Part shown: positions 16,902 through 25,373 of the stretch, one piece after another
Layout: each line of letters begins with the position of its first letter
Numbering within the stretch: the first letter of the stretch is position 1
DNA from: Rhodospirillaceae bacterium
GTDB lineage: Bacteria; Pseudomonadota; Alphaproteobacteria; Bin65
NCBI GenBank assembly: GCA_009840595.1
Contig: VXNK01000002.1
Coordinates: forward strand, 1-47,159
Length of the DNA stretch: 47,159 nt
Direction: 5' to 3'
Notes under the pieces: generated by a model
The model's database searches: none
Seen by the model: only the letters and a program-made list of their open reading frames with translations
What the model was told of the DNA's origin: nothing
Translations under genes and position numbers: made by a program

Positions 16902-17555
16902 ATGAATGCTCCGGAAAACGGTTCCGGCACCTATCCCGCCCTGTCGCTGAACGTCGAGGGCCTCGCCTGCGCGCGCGGCGGCCGGGCCGTGTTCGGAGGA
17001 CTCGATTTTCAAGCCGCAGGCGGCGACGCCATCGAACTGCGCGGGCCGAACGGCGCCGGCAAATCCTCGCTGCTGCGCCTGCTGGCCGGATTGCTGCCGC
17101 CGGCGGCGGGCGCCATCGTCTGGACCGGCGGTGCGGAGACATCCAGGCCGGCGCTGACCTATTGCGGCCACCGCGACCCGGTCAAGCCGTGGCTGACGGC
17201 GCGCGAACAGCTTGCCTGGTGGCGCGACCTGGAGGGGAACGGCAGCGTCGAAGCGGCCGCCCGGGCGATGGGCATCGGCCCGCTGCTGGACGTCGCCGGC
17301 GGGCTGCTCTCGGCCGGGCAGCGCCGCCGGCTCGCGCTGGCCCGGCTGGCGCTTGCCGAAACGCCGGCCTGGCTGCTCGACGAGCCGTCGGTGTCGCTCG
17401 ACGAAGACGGTGCCGCGCTGCTCACGGCCATGATCGGCCGGCACCGCGCGCGCGGCGGCCTGGTTGTCGTGGCGACCCATCAGCCGACCGGCCTGCCCCA
17501 TGCCCGGACGGTGAATCTGGGCCTCGATGCGCCCGGCGGGGCGGACGGCGCCTGA
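16902..17555 (+). CDS. ccmA: Cytochrome c biogenesis ATP-binding protein CcmA
   Basis: ATPase of the CcmABCD heme-release complex of system I cytochrome c maturation, 217 residues. It has Walker A GPNGAGKSS, the signature region LLSAGQRRRLALARLAL, Walker B AWLLDEPSVSLDEDG and the CcmA phrase LTYCGHRDPVKPWLTAREQLAWW. The stop overlaps the ccmB start by one base (TGATG). Its function is to help release holo-CcmE from CcmC/D. ccmC, often next in line, is not present here. Confidence 0.93.
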   Translation: MNAPENGSGTYPALSLNVEGLACARGGRAVFGGLDFQAAGGDAIELRGPNGAGKSSLLRLLAGLLPPAAGAIVWTGGAETSRPALTYCGHRDPVKPWLTAREQLAWWRDLEGNGSVEAAARAMGIGPLLDVAGGLLSAGQRRRLALARLALAETPAWLLDEPSVSLDEDGAALLTAMIGRHRARGGLVVVATHQPTGLPHARTVNLGLDAPGGADGA

Positions 17556-18220
17556 TGCGCCCCTATCTTGCGACCTTCCGGCGGGACCTCCGATTCGCGG
17601 TGCGCCACGGTGCCGACACCGCAGTCGTCCTGGCGTTTTTTGTCGTCGCCGTCGTCCTGTTCCCACTCGGCATCGGTCCGGCGGCCGAAACGCTCGCCGT
17701 CATCGCGCCCGGCGTGGTTTGGGTTGCCGCCCTGTTGGCGACGCTCCTGTCCCTCGACCGGCTGTTCGCGGCCGATTTCGAGGACGGCACGGTCGACCTG
17801 TTCCTGACCGGCCGCACCAGCCTGCTGCTGGTCGTGCTGGCGAAATGCGCCGCCCACTGGCTGACGACCGGCCTGCCGCTGATCGTCCTGTCGCCGGTCC
17901 TCGCCGCGATGCTGCATCTGCCCGCGGCCGGCTATCTCATGCTCGCCCTCGGCCTGCTGCTCGGCACACCGGTGCTGACGCTGCTCGGCGCCGTCGGCGC
18001 GGCCCTGGTGCTCGGCGCGCGGCGCGGCGGCGTGCTGATCGCGATCCTGGTGCTGCCGCTCTATATCCCCGTGCTGATCTTCGGGGTGCTGAGCGTCGAC
18101 GCCGTCATCCATGCCGCCGACCCATGGCCCCATATCCTTCTGCTCGGCGCCGCCCTGCTCGCCGGCCTCGTCATCGCGCCGCCCGCCGCCGTCCTTGCGC
18201 TGCGCAGCGCCGCGGAATGA
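17555..18220 (+). CDS. ccmB: Heme exporter membrane protein CcmB
   Basis: A 221-residue membrane protein with about six hydrophobic helices and the CcmB landmarks RRDLRFAVRHGADT, LSLDRLFAADFEDGTVDL, PLYIPVLIFGVLSVDA and GLVIAPPAAVLALR. It works with CcmA in the heme-handling complex of cytochrome c maturation. The ATG is fused to the ccmA stop as TGATG, so translation is coupled. The operon ends here: the next gene is convergent, 15 bp away. Confidence 0.93.
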   Translation: MRPYLATFRRDLRFAVRHGADTAVVLAFFVVAVVLFPLGIGPAAETLAVIAPGVVWVAALLATLLSLDRLFAADFEDGTVDLFLTGRTSLLLVVLAKCAAHWLTTGLPLIVLSPVLAAMLHLPAAGYLMLALGLLLGTPVLTLLGAVGAALVLGARRGGVLIAILVLPLYIPVLIFGVLSVDAVIHAADPWPHILLLGAALLAGLVIAPPAAVLALRSAAE

Positions 18221-18235
18221 CGCGCCGGCAGCGGC

Positions 18236-18973
18236 CTATTCCGGGCCCTCCCGCATGTCGGGATAGCGCATCCGGCGCATCACCCACATGACGCCAATCA
18301 GGTCCCACAGGCCGGCCCACAGGCGGTCGAAGGTGCCGTATTTGCTGACGCCTGCGTTGCGCGGCCGGTGCGCCACCGGAACCGAGACCGTCCGGTGCCC
18401 GCGGCGGGCGAACAGCGCGGGGAGGAAGCGGTGCATGTTCTCGAAATGCGGCAGTTCCAGGAAGGTTTCCCGGTGCATCAGCTTGAGGCCGCAGGCCGTG
18501 TCCGGCGTGCCGTCGCCGAGCAGTCCGCGCCGGACCCCGTTGGCGATCCGGGAGACCAGTTTGCGCCGGAAGCCGTCTTTGCGCTCGGTCCGCCAGCCGC
18601 AGACAAGCATCCGCGGATCCGGCGCGCTGCCTTCGCACAGCCTGTCCCACATCTTTGCGAGGCTGGCGGGATCGTCCTGGCCGTCGCCGTCCATCGTCGC
18701 CATGAACCGGCCGCGCGCCGCCTTTGCGCCGTTGATCAGCGCCCGGCTCTTGCCGCCGCGCGCCGCGTGGGTCACCGCCCGCACGATGCCGGGCGCCGCC
18801 GCGATTTCCGCGGCGATTTCGCCGGCCGTGCCGTCGTCGCTGCCGTCGTCGACGAACAGGATTTCGTAGCCGACCCGGCCGTCGAACGCCGCCCGCACTT
18901 CTTCCACGACACCGGCGACGTTGCCGGCCTCGTTGCAGACGGGAATGACGATCGAAAGCAGCGGGGCGGACAT
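18236..18973 (-). CDS. Family 2 glycosyltransferase, polyprenyl-phosphate sugar transferase type
   Basis: A 245-residue GT2 enzyme with the GT-A nucleotide-sugar motifs VDDGSDDGT (Asp42, Asp43) and MDGDGQDDP (DXD-like, Asp95-Asp97), then the acceptor-side phrase DTACGLKLMHRETF and HRPRNAGVSKYG. These are typical of dolichol-phosphate-mannose-synthase-like enzymes such as ArnC that load a sugar onto undecaprenyl phosphate. Unlike ArnC it has no obvious pair of C-terminal membrane helices. It is divergent from an ArnT-like transferase, the enzyme class that would use its product. Confidence 0.88.
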   Translation of the reverse strand: MSAPLLSIVIPVCNEAGNVAGVVEEVRAAFDGRVGYEILFVDDGSDDGTAGEIAAEIAAAPGIVRAVTHAARGGKSRALINGAKAARGRFMATMDGDGQDDPASLAKMWDRLCEGSAPDPRMLVCGWRTERKDGFRRKLVSRIANGVRRGLLGDGTPDTACGLKLMHRETFLELPHFENMHRFLPALFARRGHRTVSVPVAHRPRNAGVSKYGTFDRLWAGLWDLIGVMWVMRRMRYPDMREGPE

Positions 18974-19171
18974 GGCGCTGACGGTCTTCTCCCGTGTGCC
19001 TGCCGGCGGCCGGCGGCCCGTTTGACCGCCGGAAACGATTGTCGTACCTAGCCGGGCACCTCGGTCGGGGACCGATTAGCACGCCGCCGGGCGCGGCGCC
19101 ACGGCGCCGCAGCAGTGTCCGGCTGCCGGGCGGCGCGGTCCGCCGGCGCTTGCGGGAAGGATACGGAACGG

Positions 19172-20818
19172 GTGCTCACCGGGTATCGCGCTTGGGTATG
19201 GCTGGTGCTGCTGTGCGCGGCGCTCTACCTGCCGGGGCTCGCTTCCCTGCCGGCCATGGACCGGGACGAATCCCGCTTCATGCAGGCGTCGCGCCAGATG
19301 GCGCAGACCGGCGACACCGTCCGCATCCGCTTTCTGGACAAGGCGCGCAACAAGAAGCCGGCCGGCATTCACTGGATGCAGGCGGCATCGGTCAAGCTGC
19401 TCAGCACGCCGGAAAGCACCGCCCTGTGGCCCTACCGGCTGCCATCGGTGCTGGGCGCCACCGTCGCGGTCCTGTTCGCTTTCGCGCTCGGGCTGCTGTT
19501 TCTCGACCGGCGCGGCGCCTTTCTGGCGGCGTCGCTGCTGGCGTCTTCCTTCGTGCTGGTCGTCGAGGCCCACACCGCCAAGACCGATGCAGCCCTGCTC
19601 GGCGCCATCGTTGCCGCGCAATATGCGCTCGCCCGCATCTATCTCGACGGGCGCGACGGCAGGATATCCGGCTGGCGGATCGCCATCCTGTTCTGGGTCG
19701 CGCTCGCCGTCGGCATCCTGATTAAGGGACCGGTGCCGGTCGCGGTCGTCTTCCTGACCCTGCTGGCGCTGCTGGCGACCGACCGGCAGGCCCGGTTCTG
19801 GCGCAGCCTGCGCCCGCCTGTCGGGCTGGCCTTGCTTCTGCTGATCGCCGCGCCCTGGTATCTCGCCATTATCCTCGCCGACGACACTTTCGTGCGCGAG
19901 GCCGGCGGGCGGGATTTCCTCGGCAAGCTGATCTCGGCCCAGGAACAGCACGGCGCGCCGCCGGGCGCCTACGCCCTCATCCTGATCGTCGCATTCGCGC
20001 CGGCTTCCCTGTTCGTCTGGCAGGCCCTGCGCTGGGGCTGGGCCTGGCGGCGCGAGGCGGCCGTACGCTTCTGCCTGTGCTGGATCCTCCCCTTCTGGCT
20101 GGTGCTGGAACTGACGCCGACCAAGCTGCCGCACTATATCCTGCCGACCTTTCCGGCGCTCGCCCTGCTGATCGCGGTGGCGGTCCAGGCCGCCGAAGCC
20201 GGCGAGTTCCGCTGGCTGCACCACCGGGCGACGCGCGCGCTCTATGTCGTCGGACTCATCCTGATCGGCGGCTTCGCGGTCGTCGCTTTCCTGTTGCCGA
20301 TCGCGACGGGAAACGGCGTCGTCTGGGCCGGGCTGATCCCGGTCCTGACCGTCGCGGCGGTCAGCGTGTATACCGTGCCGCGTCTGTGGCGGGGCGAACT
20401 CCGGCCGGCGCTGCTGGCGTCGGCCTTCGCCGCGCCGCTGGTTTTCGCACCGGTCCTGTCCGCCGTGGCGCCTGCGGTGAACCAGCTCTGGATCAGCCGC
20501 GAAATCGGCCGCAAGGTGGCGGCGCTCGACCTGCCGGCCAGCACGCGGTTCTTTGCCGTCGGCTATACCGAGCCGAGCCTGGCCTTCTATCTCGGCAGCG
20601 GCCTGCGCCTGACGTCTCCGGCGGCGCCCGGCGCCGGCCCGCCGGAACGAGGCTGGCTGGCCGTGATCCGCGACGACCGGGTTCGAAGCTTCCGCGCGGC
20701 CATGGCGGCGCGGGGAATTGCGGTCCGGGCGGCCGGAACGGTTTCCGGCCTGAACTACTCGCGCGGCCGGCGCACGACGGTCACACTCTTCCGGCCGGCG
20801 CAGGCGAATGGCGAATAG
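19172..20818 (+). CDS. ArnT-like family 39 glycosyltransferase (membrane)
   Basis: A 548-residue polytopic membrane protein of the PMT/ArnT superfamily. The luminal catalytic loop after the first helix is recognisable as PAMDRDESRFMQASRQMA (Asp30, Asp32-Glu33), followed by RNKKPAGIHWMQA and, after the next helices, VVEAHTAKTDAALLGA. These enzymes move a sugar from a polyprenyl phosphate to lipid A or another periplasmic acceptor. The C-terminal 130 residues form a soluble domain. GTG 19172 is preferred (GGGAAGG 11 bp upstream); GTG 19115 lacks a ribosome site. The divergent GT2 gene is the likely donor-making partner. Confidence 0.88.
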   Translation: MLTGYRAWVWLVLLCAALYLPGLASLPAMDRDESRFMQASRQMAQTGDTVRIRFLDKARNKKPAGIHWMQAASVKLLSTPESTALWPYRLPSVLGATVAVLFAFALGLLFLDRRGAFLAASLLASSFVLVVEAHTAKTDAALLGAIVAAQYALARIYLDGRDGRISGWRIAILFWVALAVGILIKGPVPVAVVFLTLLALLATDRQARFWRSLRPPVGLALLLLIAAPWYLAIILADDTFVREAGGRDFLGKLISAQEQHGAPPGAYALILIVAFAPASLFVWQALRWGWAWRREAAVRFCLCWILPFWLVLELTPTKLPHYILPTFPALALLIAVAVQAAEAGEFRWLHHRATRALYVVGLILIGGFAVVAFLLPIATGNGVVWAGLIPVLTVAAVSVYTVPRLWRGELRPALLASAFAAPLVFAPVLSAVAPAVNQLWISREIGRKVAALDLPASTRFFAVGYTEPSLAFYLGSGLRLTSPAAPGAGPPERGWLAVIRDDRVRSFRAAMAARGIAVRAAGTVSGLNYSRGRRTTVTLFRPAQANGE

Positions 20819-20834
20819 CGGGAGGAACCGCTCC

Positions 20835-21698
20835 ATGGCCGAAGACCTTCCCGACCCGCGCAACTGGATCGGCAGAACGGAAACGGCGGCGGACACCATC
20901 GACCCGACGTCCGTTTTCCGCATGAGCCGGACGCTGGACCGCGACGATCCGGAACCGGAAGAGGGCGATCCGCTGCCGCCCTGCTGGCACTGGATGTTTT
21001 TCGCGCCGGCCGCGAGGCCGGCGGAAATCGGCCATGACGGGCATCCTGCGAAAGGCGGATTCCTGCCGCCGATCCCCTATCCGCGGCGCATGTGGGCCGG
21101 CAGCCGCATCCGCTTCGACCGGCCGCTGCGGGTCGGCGACCGGGCGACCCGGCATTCCGAAATCGCCGATATCGCCTTCAAGGAGGGCCGGACCGGCAAA
21201 CTCGGCTTCGTCACCGTCAGACACACCTATTCCGGCAGCGACGGGCCGGCAATCTTCGAGGAGCAGGATATCGTTTACCGGGAGCCGCCGGCCGGCGGCC
21301 CGAACGGCGGGAACGTCGCGCCGCCGCCGCAGGATCCGCCGGGCCAGGCCGAGATCGAGCGGGAGGTCGTGGCCGGCCCCGTCATGCTGTTCCGCTATTC
21401 CGCCCTCACCTTCAACGGCCACCGAATCCACTACGACCGGCCCTACGTTACCGGCGTCGAAGGCTATCCCGGCCTGATCGTTCACGGCCCGCTGATCGCG
21501 ACCCTGCTGGTCGATCTGGTGCGCCGCAACCTGCCCGGCGCCGATGTCGCGCAATTCCGGTTCCGCGGCCTGCGGCCGACCTTCGACACCGGCCCGTTCA
21601 TGGTGAGGGGGATTCGAGAAGGCGACGCGTTCAGCCTGTGGTCGCTGGACAATGGCGGCGCCGTGGCCATGACGGCGCGCCTGGCGCTGCGGACCTGA
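20835..21698 (+). CDS. Mesaconyl-C4-CoA hydratase / HTD2-like double-hotdog dehydratase
   Basis: A 287-residue protein with a FAS1-type dehydratase N-terminal hotdog and a C-terminal hotdog holding the catalytic-type segment RIHYDRPYVTGVEGYPGLIVHGPL. PIPYPRRMWAGSRIRFDRPLRVGD in the first half is typical of mesaconyl-C4-CoA or itaconyl-CoA hydratases. It hydrates or dehydrates a short CoA thioester. GGAGGA lies 8 bp before the ATG. It is 16 bp after the ArnT-like gene but unrelated in function. A link with the ethylmalonyl-CoA-pathway gene mcd elsewhere in the window is possible but not shown. Confidence 0.85.
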   Translation: MAEDLPDPRNWIGRTETAADTIDPTSVFRMSRTLDRDDPEPEEGDPLPPCWHWMFFAPAARPAEIGHDGHPAKGGFLPPIPYPRRMWAGSRIRFDRPLRVGDRATRHSEIADIAFKEGRTGKLGFVTVRHTYSGSDGPAIFEEQDIVYREPPAGGPNGGNVAPPPQDPPGQAEIEREVVAGPVMLFRYSALTFNGHRIHYDRPYVTGVEGYPGLIVHGPLIATLLVDLVRRNLPGADVAQFRFRGLRPTFDTGPFMVRGIREGDAFSLWSLDNGGAVAMTARLALRT

Positions 21699-21737
21699 AC
21701 CGGTCCGTCCCCTTCTCGGGGGGCCTCGAACGGGCCG

Positions 21738-22610
21738 CTACTCCGCCGCGTCGCGCCGGACGGTCAGGTCGTTCACCGTAAACGCCCGCTCGCTGTGCAG
21801 CGAGGGAATGCGGCGCCGGCTCTTCTCCACCAGGTCGAGATCGAGAGTGCCGAACACCGGGCTCTCGCCTTCGCCGCCGTCGGCGACCGTCTCGCCCCAC
21901 GGATCGACGATCAGCGAGTGGCCGTAGGTCTTGCGGCCTTCGGCGTGGTCGCCCCATTGGGCGGGCGCGATGACGAAACAGCCGGTCTCGATCGCCCGGG
22001 CGCGCAGCAGGGTGTGCCAATGGGCCTTGCCGGTCGTGCGGGTAAAGGCCGACGGGATCGTCAGGATATCGGCGCCGGCCTGGGCCAGCGTGCGGTACAG
22101 GCCGGGGAAGCGCAGGTCGTAGCACACCGTCATGCCGATCCGGCCCCAGGGCGAGGGCGCCAGAACGGCTTCCGATCCTGCCTGTATGGTGTCGGATTCG
22201 CGATACCGCTCGCCCTCGCGCAGATTGACGTCGAAACAGTGCAGCTTGTCGTAGCGGGCCACGACGGCGCCGTCGTCGTCGACGAGGAAGGAACGGTTGG
22301 CCAGCTTGCCGCCGGGCAGCCGGATCGAGAGCGAACCGATCAGCAGCCACACCCCGGCCTTGCGCGCCGCTTCGGTCAGAGCGGGCAGCGCCGGATGGTC
22401 CTCTTCCGTCTTCGCCTTGCGCACCGCAGCGGCGGCGACCGGCTCGATCATCGTGGCGTTTTCCGGCGTCAGGACGAATTTCGCGCCCTCCTCCGCGCAG
22501 GTGCGGATCATCCGGCAAAGCTTGCGGATATTCGGATCGAATTCGCGCCCGGCCGTCACCTGCAGGCAGGCAACCTTGACGCGCCGGCCGCCGTCTGTCC
22601 CGCTTGCCAT
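21738..22610 (-). CDS. Nitrilase-superfamily carbon-nitrogen hydrolase (Nit/omega-amidase type)
   Basis: A 290-residue amidase with the Glu-Lys-Cys triad: Glu50 in LTPENATM, Lys122 in RYDKLHCFDV, and Cys163 in TVCYDLRFPGLYR. The motif set is that of Nit1/Nit2-like enzymes, which hydrolyse deaminated glutathione or alpha-keto-glutaramate-type amides. Its ATG shares one base with the grxC stop (TGATG), so it is co-translated with glutaredoxin. The grxC-nitrilase pair is a common alphaproteobacterial arrangement and fits repair of damaged glutathione, though the substrate here is not proven. Confidence 0.92.
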   Translation of the reverse strand: MASGTDGGRRVKVACLQVTAGREFDPNIRKLCRMIRTCAEEGAKFVLTPENATMIEPVAAAAVRKAKTEEDHPALPALTEAARKAGVWLLIGSLSIRLPGGKLANRSFLVDDDGAVVARYDKLHCFDVNLREGERYRESDTIQAGSEAVLAPSPWGRIGMTVCYDLRFPGLYRTLAQAGADILTIPSAFTRTTGKAHWHTLLRARAIETGCFVIAPAQWGDHAEGRKTYGHSLIVDPWGETVADGGEGESPVFGTLDLDLVEKSRRRIPSLHSERAFTVNDLTVRRDAAE

Positions 22611-22870
22611 CAGGCGCTCCCGGCCAGCATCGGATCCAGCTTGCCGGCGGCGTCCATGGCGTGGAGTTCGTCGCAGCCGCCGATATGCCGGCCGTCGATC
22701 CAGATCTGCGGTACGGACGTGGCCCCGGCCCGCTCGGCCATGGCGCGGCGCAGTTTGGGCTTGAAGGTGACGTCGACCTCCGTATACGCCGCGCCCTTGC
22801 GTTTCAGCAGAGACAGCGCGCGGGCGCAGTACGGACACAACATCGTCGTGTAGATTTCTACGGTCGCCAT
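22610..22870 (-). CDS. grxC: Glutaredoxin 3
   Basis: An 86-residue dithiol glutaredoxin with active-site CPYC (Cys12, Cys15), the cis-proline segment TSVPQIWI and the glutathione-binding GGCDEL. It reduces disulfides with glutathione. Translation is coupled to the nitrilase-family gene downstream. The lyase gene lies 79 bp upstream in the same direction, so a longer transcript is possible. Confidence 0.95.
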   Translation of the reverse strand: MATVEIYTTMLCPYCARALSLLKRKGAAYTEVDVTFKPKLRRAMAERAGATSVPQIWIDGRHIGGCDELHAMDAAGKLDPMLAGSA

Positions 22871-22949
22871 CGCTCGCTGGAATCTTCAATTCAGCGCGGA
22901 ACAGCATGAACCGCCGCCGCGGGCGAGTCCAGCGCCGCTCCCCCGGTTG

Positions 22950-24401
22950 TTACGACGGATAGATCTCCCGGCGCAGCATTTCCGCCATCGAAGCCACGGC
23001 GGGGCCGAACGCCGCCTGCTGCGCAGGATCGGGCAGGATATCCCGCGCCGCCGCCGCCAGCCCGGACAGTTGCGGCGGCGCCTGCCGGCCGGTGACGTCG
23101 AGCGCGCGCAGGGCGATCGGGATGAGGCTCGCCAGCGCCATGTCGAGGCACCGTCCGGCGCGGTCCTGCTTCGACCACGCCAGAAATACCGGGCTCGCCA
23201 CGTCGTTCTGTCCGAACCCGCCGGATTCGCTGCCGGGCAGCACCGTCGCCTGGGCGTAGAGGCGGGCCTCCTCTTCGTATCCGGTCTGGGCCATCGGCAA
23301 ACATCCCATGTAGGCGCGGCGGATGCCGCCCTCGGCCTCGGGGCCGATCAACTGGTCGGGCAGCAACGAGACCGCGCCGTCGAGCAGCTTCGCCCCGTGG
23401 CGCTCGGCGAGGACGCTGAGATTGGCCCAGACCGCGGTTACGGCATCCATGGCAAGCACCGCGTGGGGATTGTGATAGCCCCCGGTCGAGACGAACCGGC
23501 CGAACGGATGATCGTCGTCGGCATCGTCGATCCAGACGGGATTGTCGGTCACGGCCTGAAGCGATTCCGCAGCCACTTCGGCGGCCAGGGCCGCGGCGCG
23601 GCGGGCCTGGCCGAGCATGCGCGGCAGGATGCGGAAGCTGACCGGCGCCTGGTACGGCCGCCGTTCGGACTCGCAGCCGTCGCCGACCAGCTCCCGCAGG
23701 CGGCCGAGCGCCCAGCGGTCGTGTGGGTTGTTCCAATAGCCTTCCAGCGCCGGGGCGAGATGCCCGAGCGGCGCGTTGAAGGCTTCGAAAGACAGGGCGA
23801 AGACCTGCGCTGCGATATCGATCCGTTTCCCGGCGGCCAGCGCGGCATCGACCGCGAGGCCCGTGGCCGACGGCGACCCGTTGATCAGGCACATCACGTC
23901 CTTGGCCGCCGGATTTACCCGCTCCGCAAGTCCGGTAAAGAGATGGCTCAACGACAGGATCTCGCCCGCGCCGCCATGGCCCTGCACCGGCACAACGGGC
24001 ATCCGGTCCGCATCCAGCATGGCAGCGACGCCCTGGGCGACCTCCGGGGATATGGCGGCATGGCCTTCCACGAAGTTGGTCAGCCGCGCCAGAACGATCG
24101 CCCGCACGACGCGGTCGGGCAGCGGATCGCCCCAGGATGCCGCGGCGCGGGCCGGCGACATGCCGGCCCACTGGGCGCGTTGCTCAGCGGTGAGTTTCGA
24201 CCGCGCGAGTTGGCCCGGACCCGTGGTCACGCCGTAGATGGTCACGTCCGGATCGTGTTCGAGAATGCGCTCCAGGCGATCGCGGCCTTGCGCCATGGCG
24301 GCCCGCGCCCGCGCGCCGAGTTCGACGCCCTCGCCGTCCCAGGCCACGCGGCGGGCGGCTTCGAGCGTGAGATCGGCCCTGGAATCCACGATGACCGTCA
24401 T
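22950..24401 (-). CDS. Aromatic-amino-acid-lyase homologue lacking the MIO triad
   Basis: A 483-residue member of the HAL/PAL fold. Conserved elements are YGVTTGPG (Tyr56), LINGS (Asn174), the S-x-R segment SFRILPRMLG (Arg257) and TDNP (285-288). Histidine ammonia-lyase has G-S-V-G-A-S-G-D, whose Ala-Ser-Gly cyclises to the MIO electrophile. Here residues 141-147 are G-H-G-G-A-G-E, one residue shorter and without the serine. The usual Q-E-D near the C-terminal half is Q-N-D (398-400). Known MIO-free relatives include ergothionase, which removes trimethylamine from ergothioneine. A similar elimination on a betaine or other substrate is my inference. AGGAGA precedes the ATG by about 8 bp. Confidence 0.85.
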   Translation of the reverse strand: MTVIVDSRADLTLEAARRVAWDGEGVELGARARAAMAQGRDRLERILEHDPDVTIYGVTTGPGQLARSKLTAEQRAQWAGMSPARAAASWGDPLPDRVVRAIVLARLTNFVEGHAAISPEVAQGVAAMLDADRMPVVPVQGHGGAGEILSLSHLFTGLAERVNPAAKDVMCLINGSPSATGLAVDAALAAGKRIDIAAQVFALSFEAFNAPLGHLAPALEGYWNNPHDRWALGRLRELVGDGCESERRPYQAPVSFRILPRMLGQARRAAALAAEVAAESLQAVTDNPVWIDDADDDHPFGRFVSTGGYHNPHAVLAMDAVTAVWANLSVLAERHGAKLLDGAVSLLPDQLIGPEAEGGIRRAYMGCLPMAQTGYEEEARLYAQATVLPGSESGGFGQNDVASPVFLAWSKQDRAGRCLDMALASLIPIALRALDVTGRQAPPQLSGLAAAARDILPDPAQQAAFGPAVASMAEMLRREIYPS

Positions 24402-24554
24402 GTCCGGGTCTCCTGTTCGGTGCGGAAGGCAATGTCCCGGCGGCAACGGCGGCGCGATCCGCCGGGCCGGGCGGGGTGACAAGCCCGGGATACCGATTCC
24501 CGGAGACGTTTGCGAGAGATAACCGGCTTCCGGCCGCGTCGGCGCCGTTACTCA

Positions 24555-24582
24555 GGGGCCATTACTCCGGGGCCATTACTCC
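24555..24582. repeat. 14-bp tandem repeat over the comF stop codon
   Basis: Two exact units GGGGCCATTACTCC (24555-24568, 24569-24582), preceded by a partial third (GTTACTCA at 24547-24554). On the minus strand each unit carries a TAA, and the comF stop (24576-24578) is one of them. The period is not a multiple of three. Confidence 0.85.
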
Positions 24583-25373
24583 GGCTGGGCGCCGCGGACG
24601 ACGCGCGCGAACGCGAGCGCATCGACCCGGGCCGCGCCGGCCCGCTTGAGCGCGCGGGCGCAGGCTTCGAGGGTGGCGCCGGTCGTCAGCACGTCATCGA
24701 CCAGCAGGATCCGCGCGCCGTCGACCGCTTCCCGCCGGCGCGGCGAAACGGCGAAGGCGCCGCGGACGTTGAGACGCCGGGCGCGGCGGTTGAGCCCGCC
24801 CTGGCCCGGCGTCGCCCGCGTCCGGCGCAGCAGGTCCAGGCACAGGTCGACGCCGGCCGACGCCGCGACGCCGCGCGCCAGTTCGGCCGATTGGTTGTAG
24901 CGCCGCGCCGCCAGCCTGCGCCAGTGCAGCGGCACCGGCGCGACCAGATCGGCCTGCTCTGCCCGTTCCGCGCCGGCTCGTGCCATCCAGCCGCCGAAAT
25001 GGCGCCCCGCCTGCATCCGGTCGCCGTGCTTGAAGGACAGGATCAGCGGCCGGCTGGCGTCGTCGTAGCGCAGCACGGCCCGCGCCGAATCGAACGCCGG
25101 CTCGCGGGCGGCGCAGCCGCCGCACAGGGCGCCGTCGGCGATGTCGAATTCGAACGGCAGTCCGCAGCAGGCGCACCACGGCCGCTCGATGAAGGAGAGG
25201 CCGCCCCAGCAACTGCCGCACAGGGCGCCTTCGCTTGGCGTGATCGCGCCGCATCCCAGGCAGCGCGGCGGCAGCAGCAGGTCGGTCGACCGGCGGGCGG
25301 CCGTGCGCAGAAGGCCGGGGATTCCGAAACGCGCGCGCCGGCCCGGTGCAGCGCCGGCAGCGCCGTCAGTCAC
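24576..25373 (-). CDS. comF: ComF family phosphoribosyltransferase-like protein
   Basis: A 265-residue ComF-type protein, related to proteins needed for DNA uptake. The N-terminal part is a zinc-ribbon-like segment with cysteine pairs (PRCLGCG, CGSCW, CACCGLPF, CGGC), followed by a phosphoribosyltransferase fold with APVPLHWRRLAARRYNQS and the PRPP-loop ILLVDDVLTTGATLE. The start is taken as GTG 25373, which overlaps the end of ppk2 by 8 bp and puts the cysteine cluster at the usual distance. An ATG-like start further up would overlap ppk2 by about 100 bp. The stop codon lies in a 14-bp tandem repeat. Confidence 0.88.
   Translation of the reverse strand: MTDGAAGAAPGRRARFGIPGLLRTAARRSTDLLLPPRCLGCGAITPSEGALCGSCWGGLSFIERPWCACCGLPFEFDIADGALCGGCAAREPAFDSARAVLRYDDASRPLILSFKHGDRMQAGRHFGGWMARAGAERAEQADLVAPVPLHWRRLAARRYNQSAELARGVAASAGVDLCLDLLRRTRATPGQGGLNRRARRLNVRGAFAVSPRRREAVDGARILLVDDVLTTGATLEACARALKRAGAARVDALAFARVVRGAQPE

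Noticed and set aside
16883-16907. TTGACC plus TATGAAT as a ccmA promoter
   Set aside because: The spacing is only about 12 bp, and the second box overlaps the ATG.
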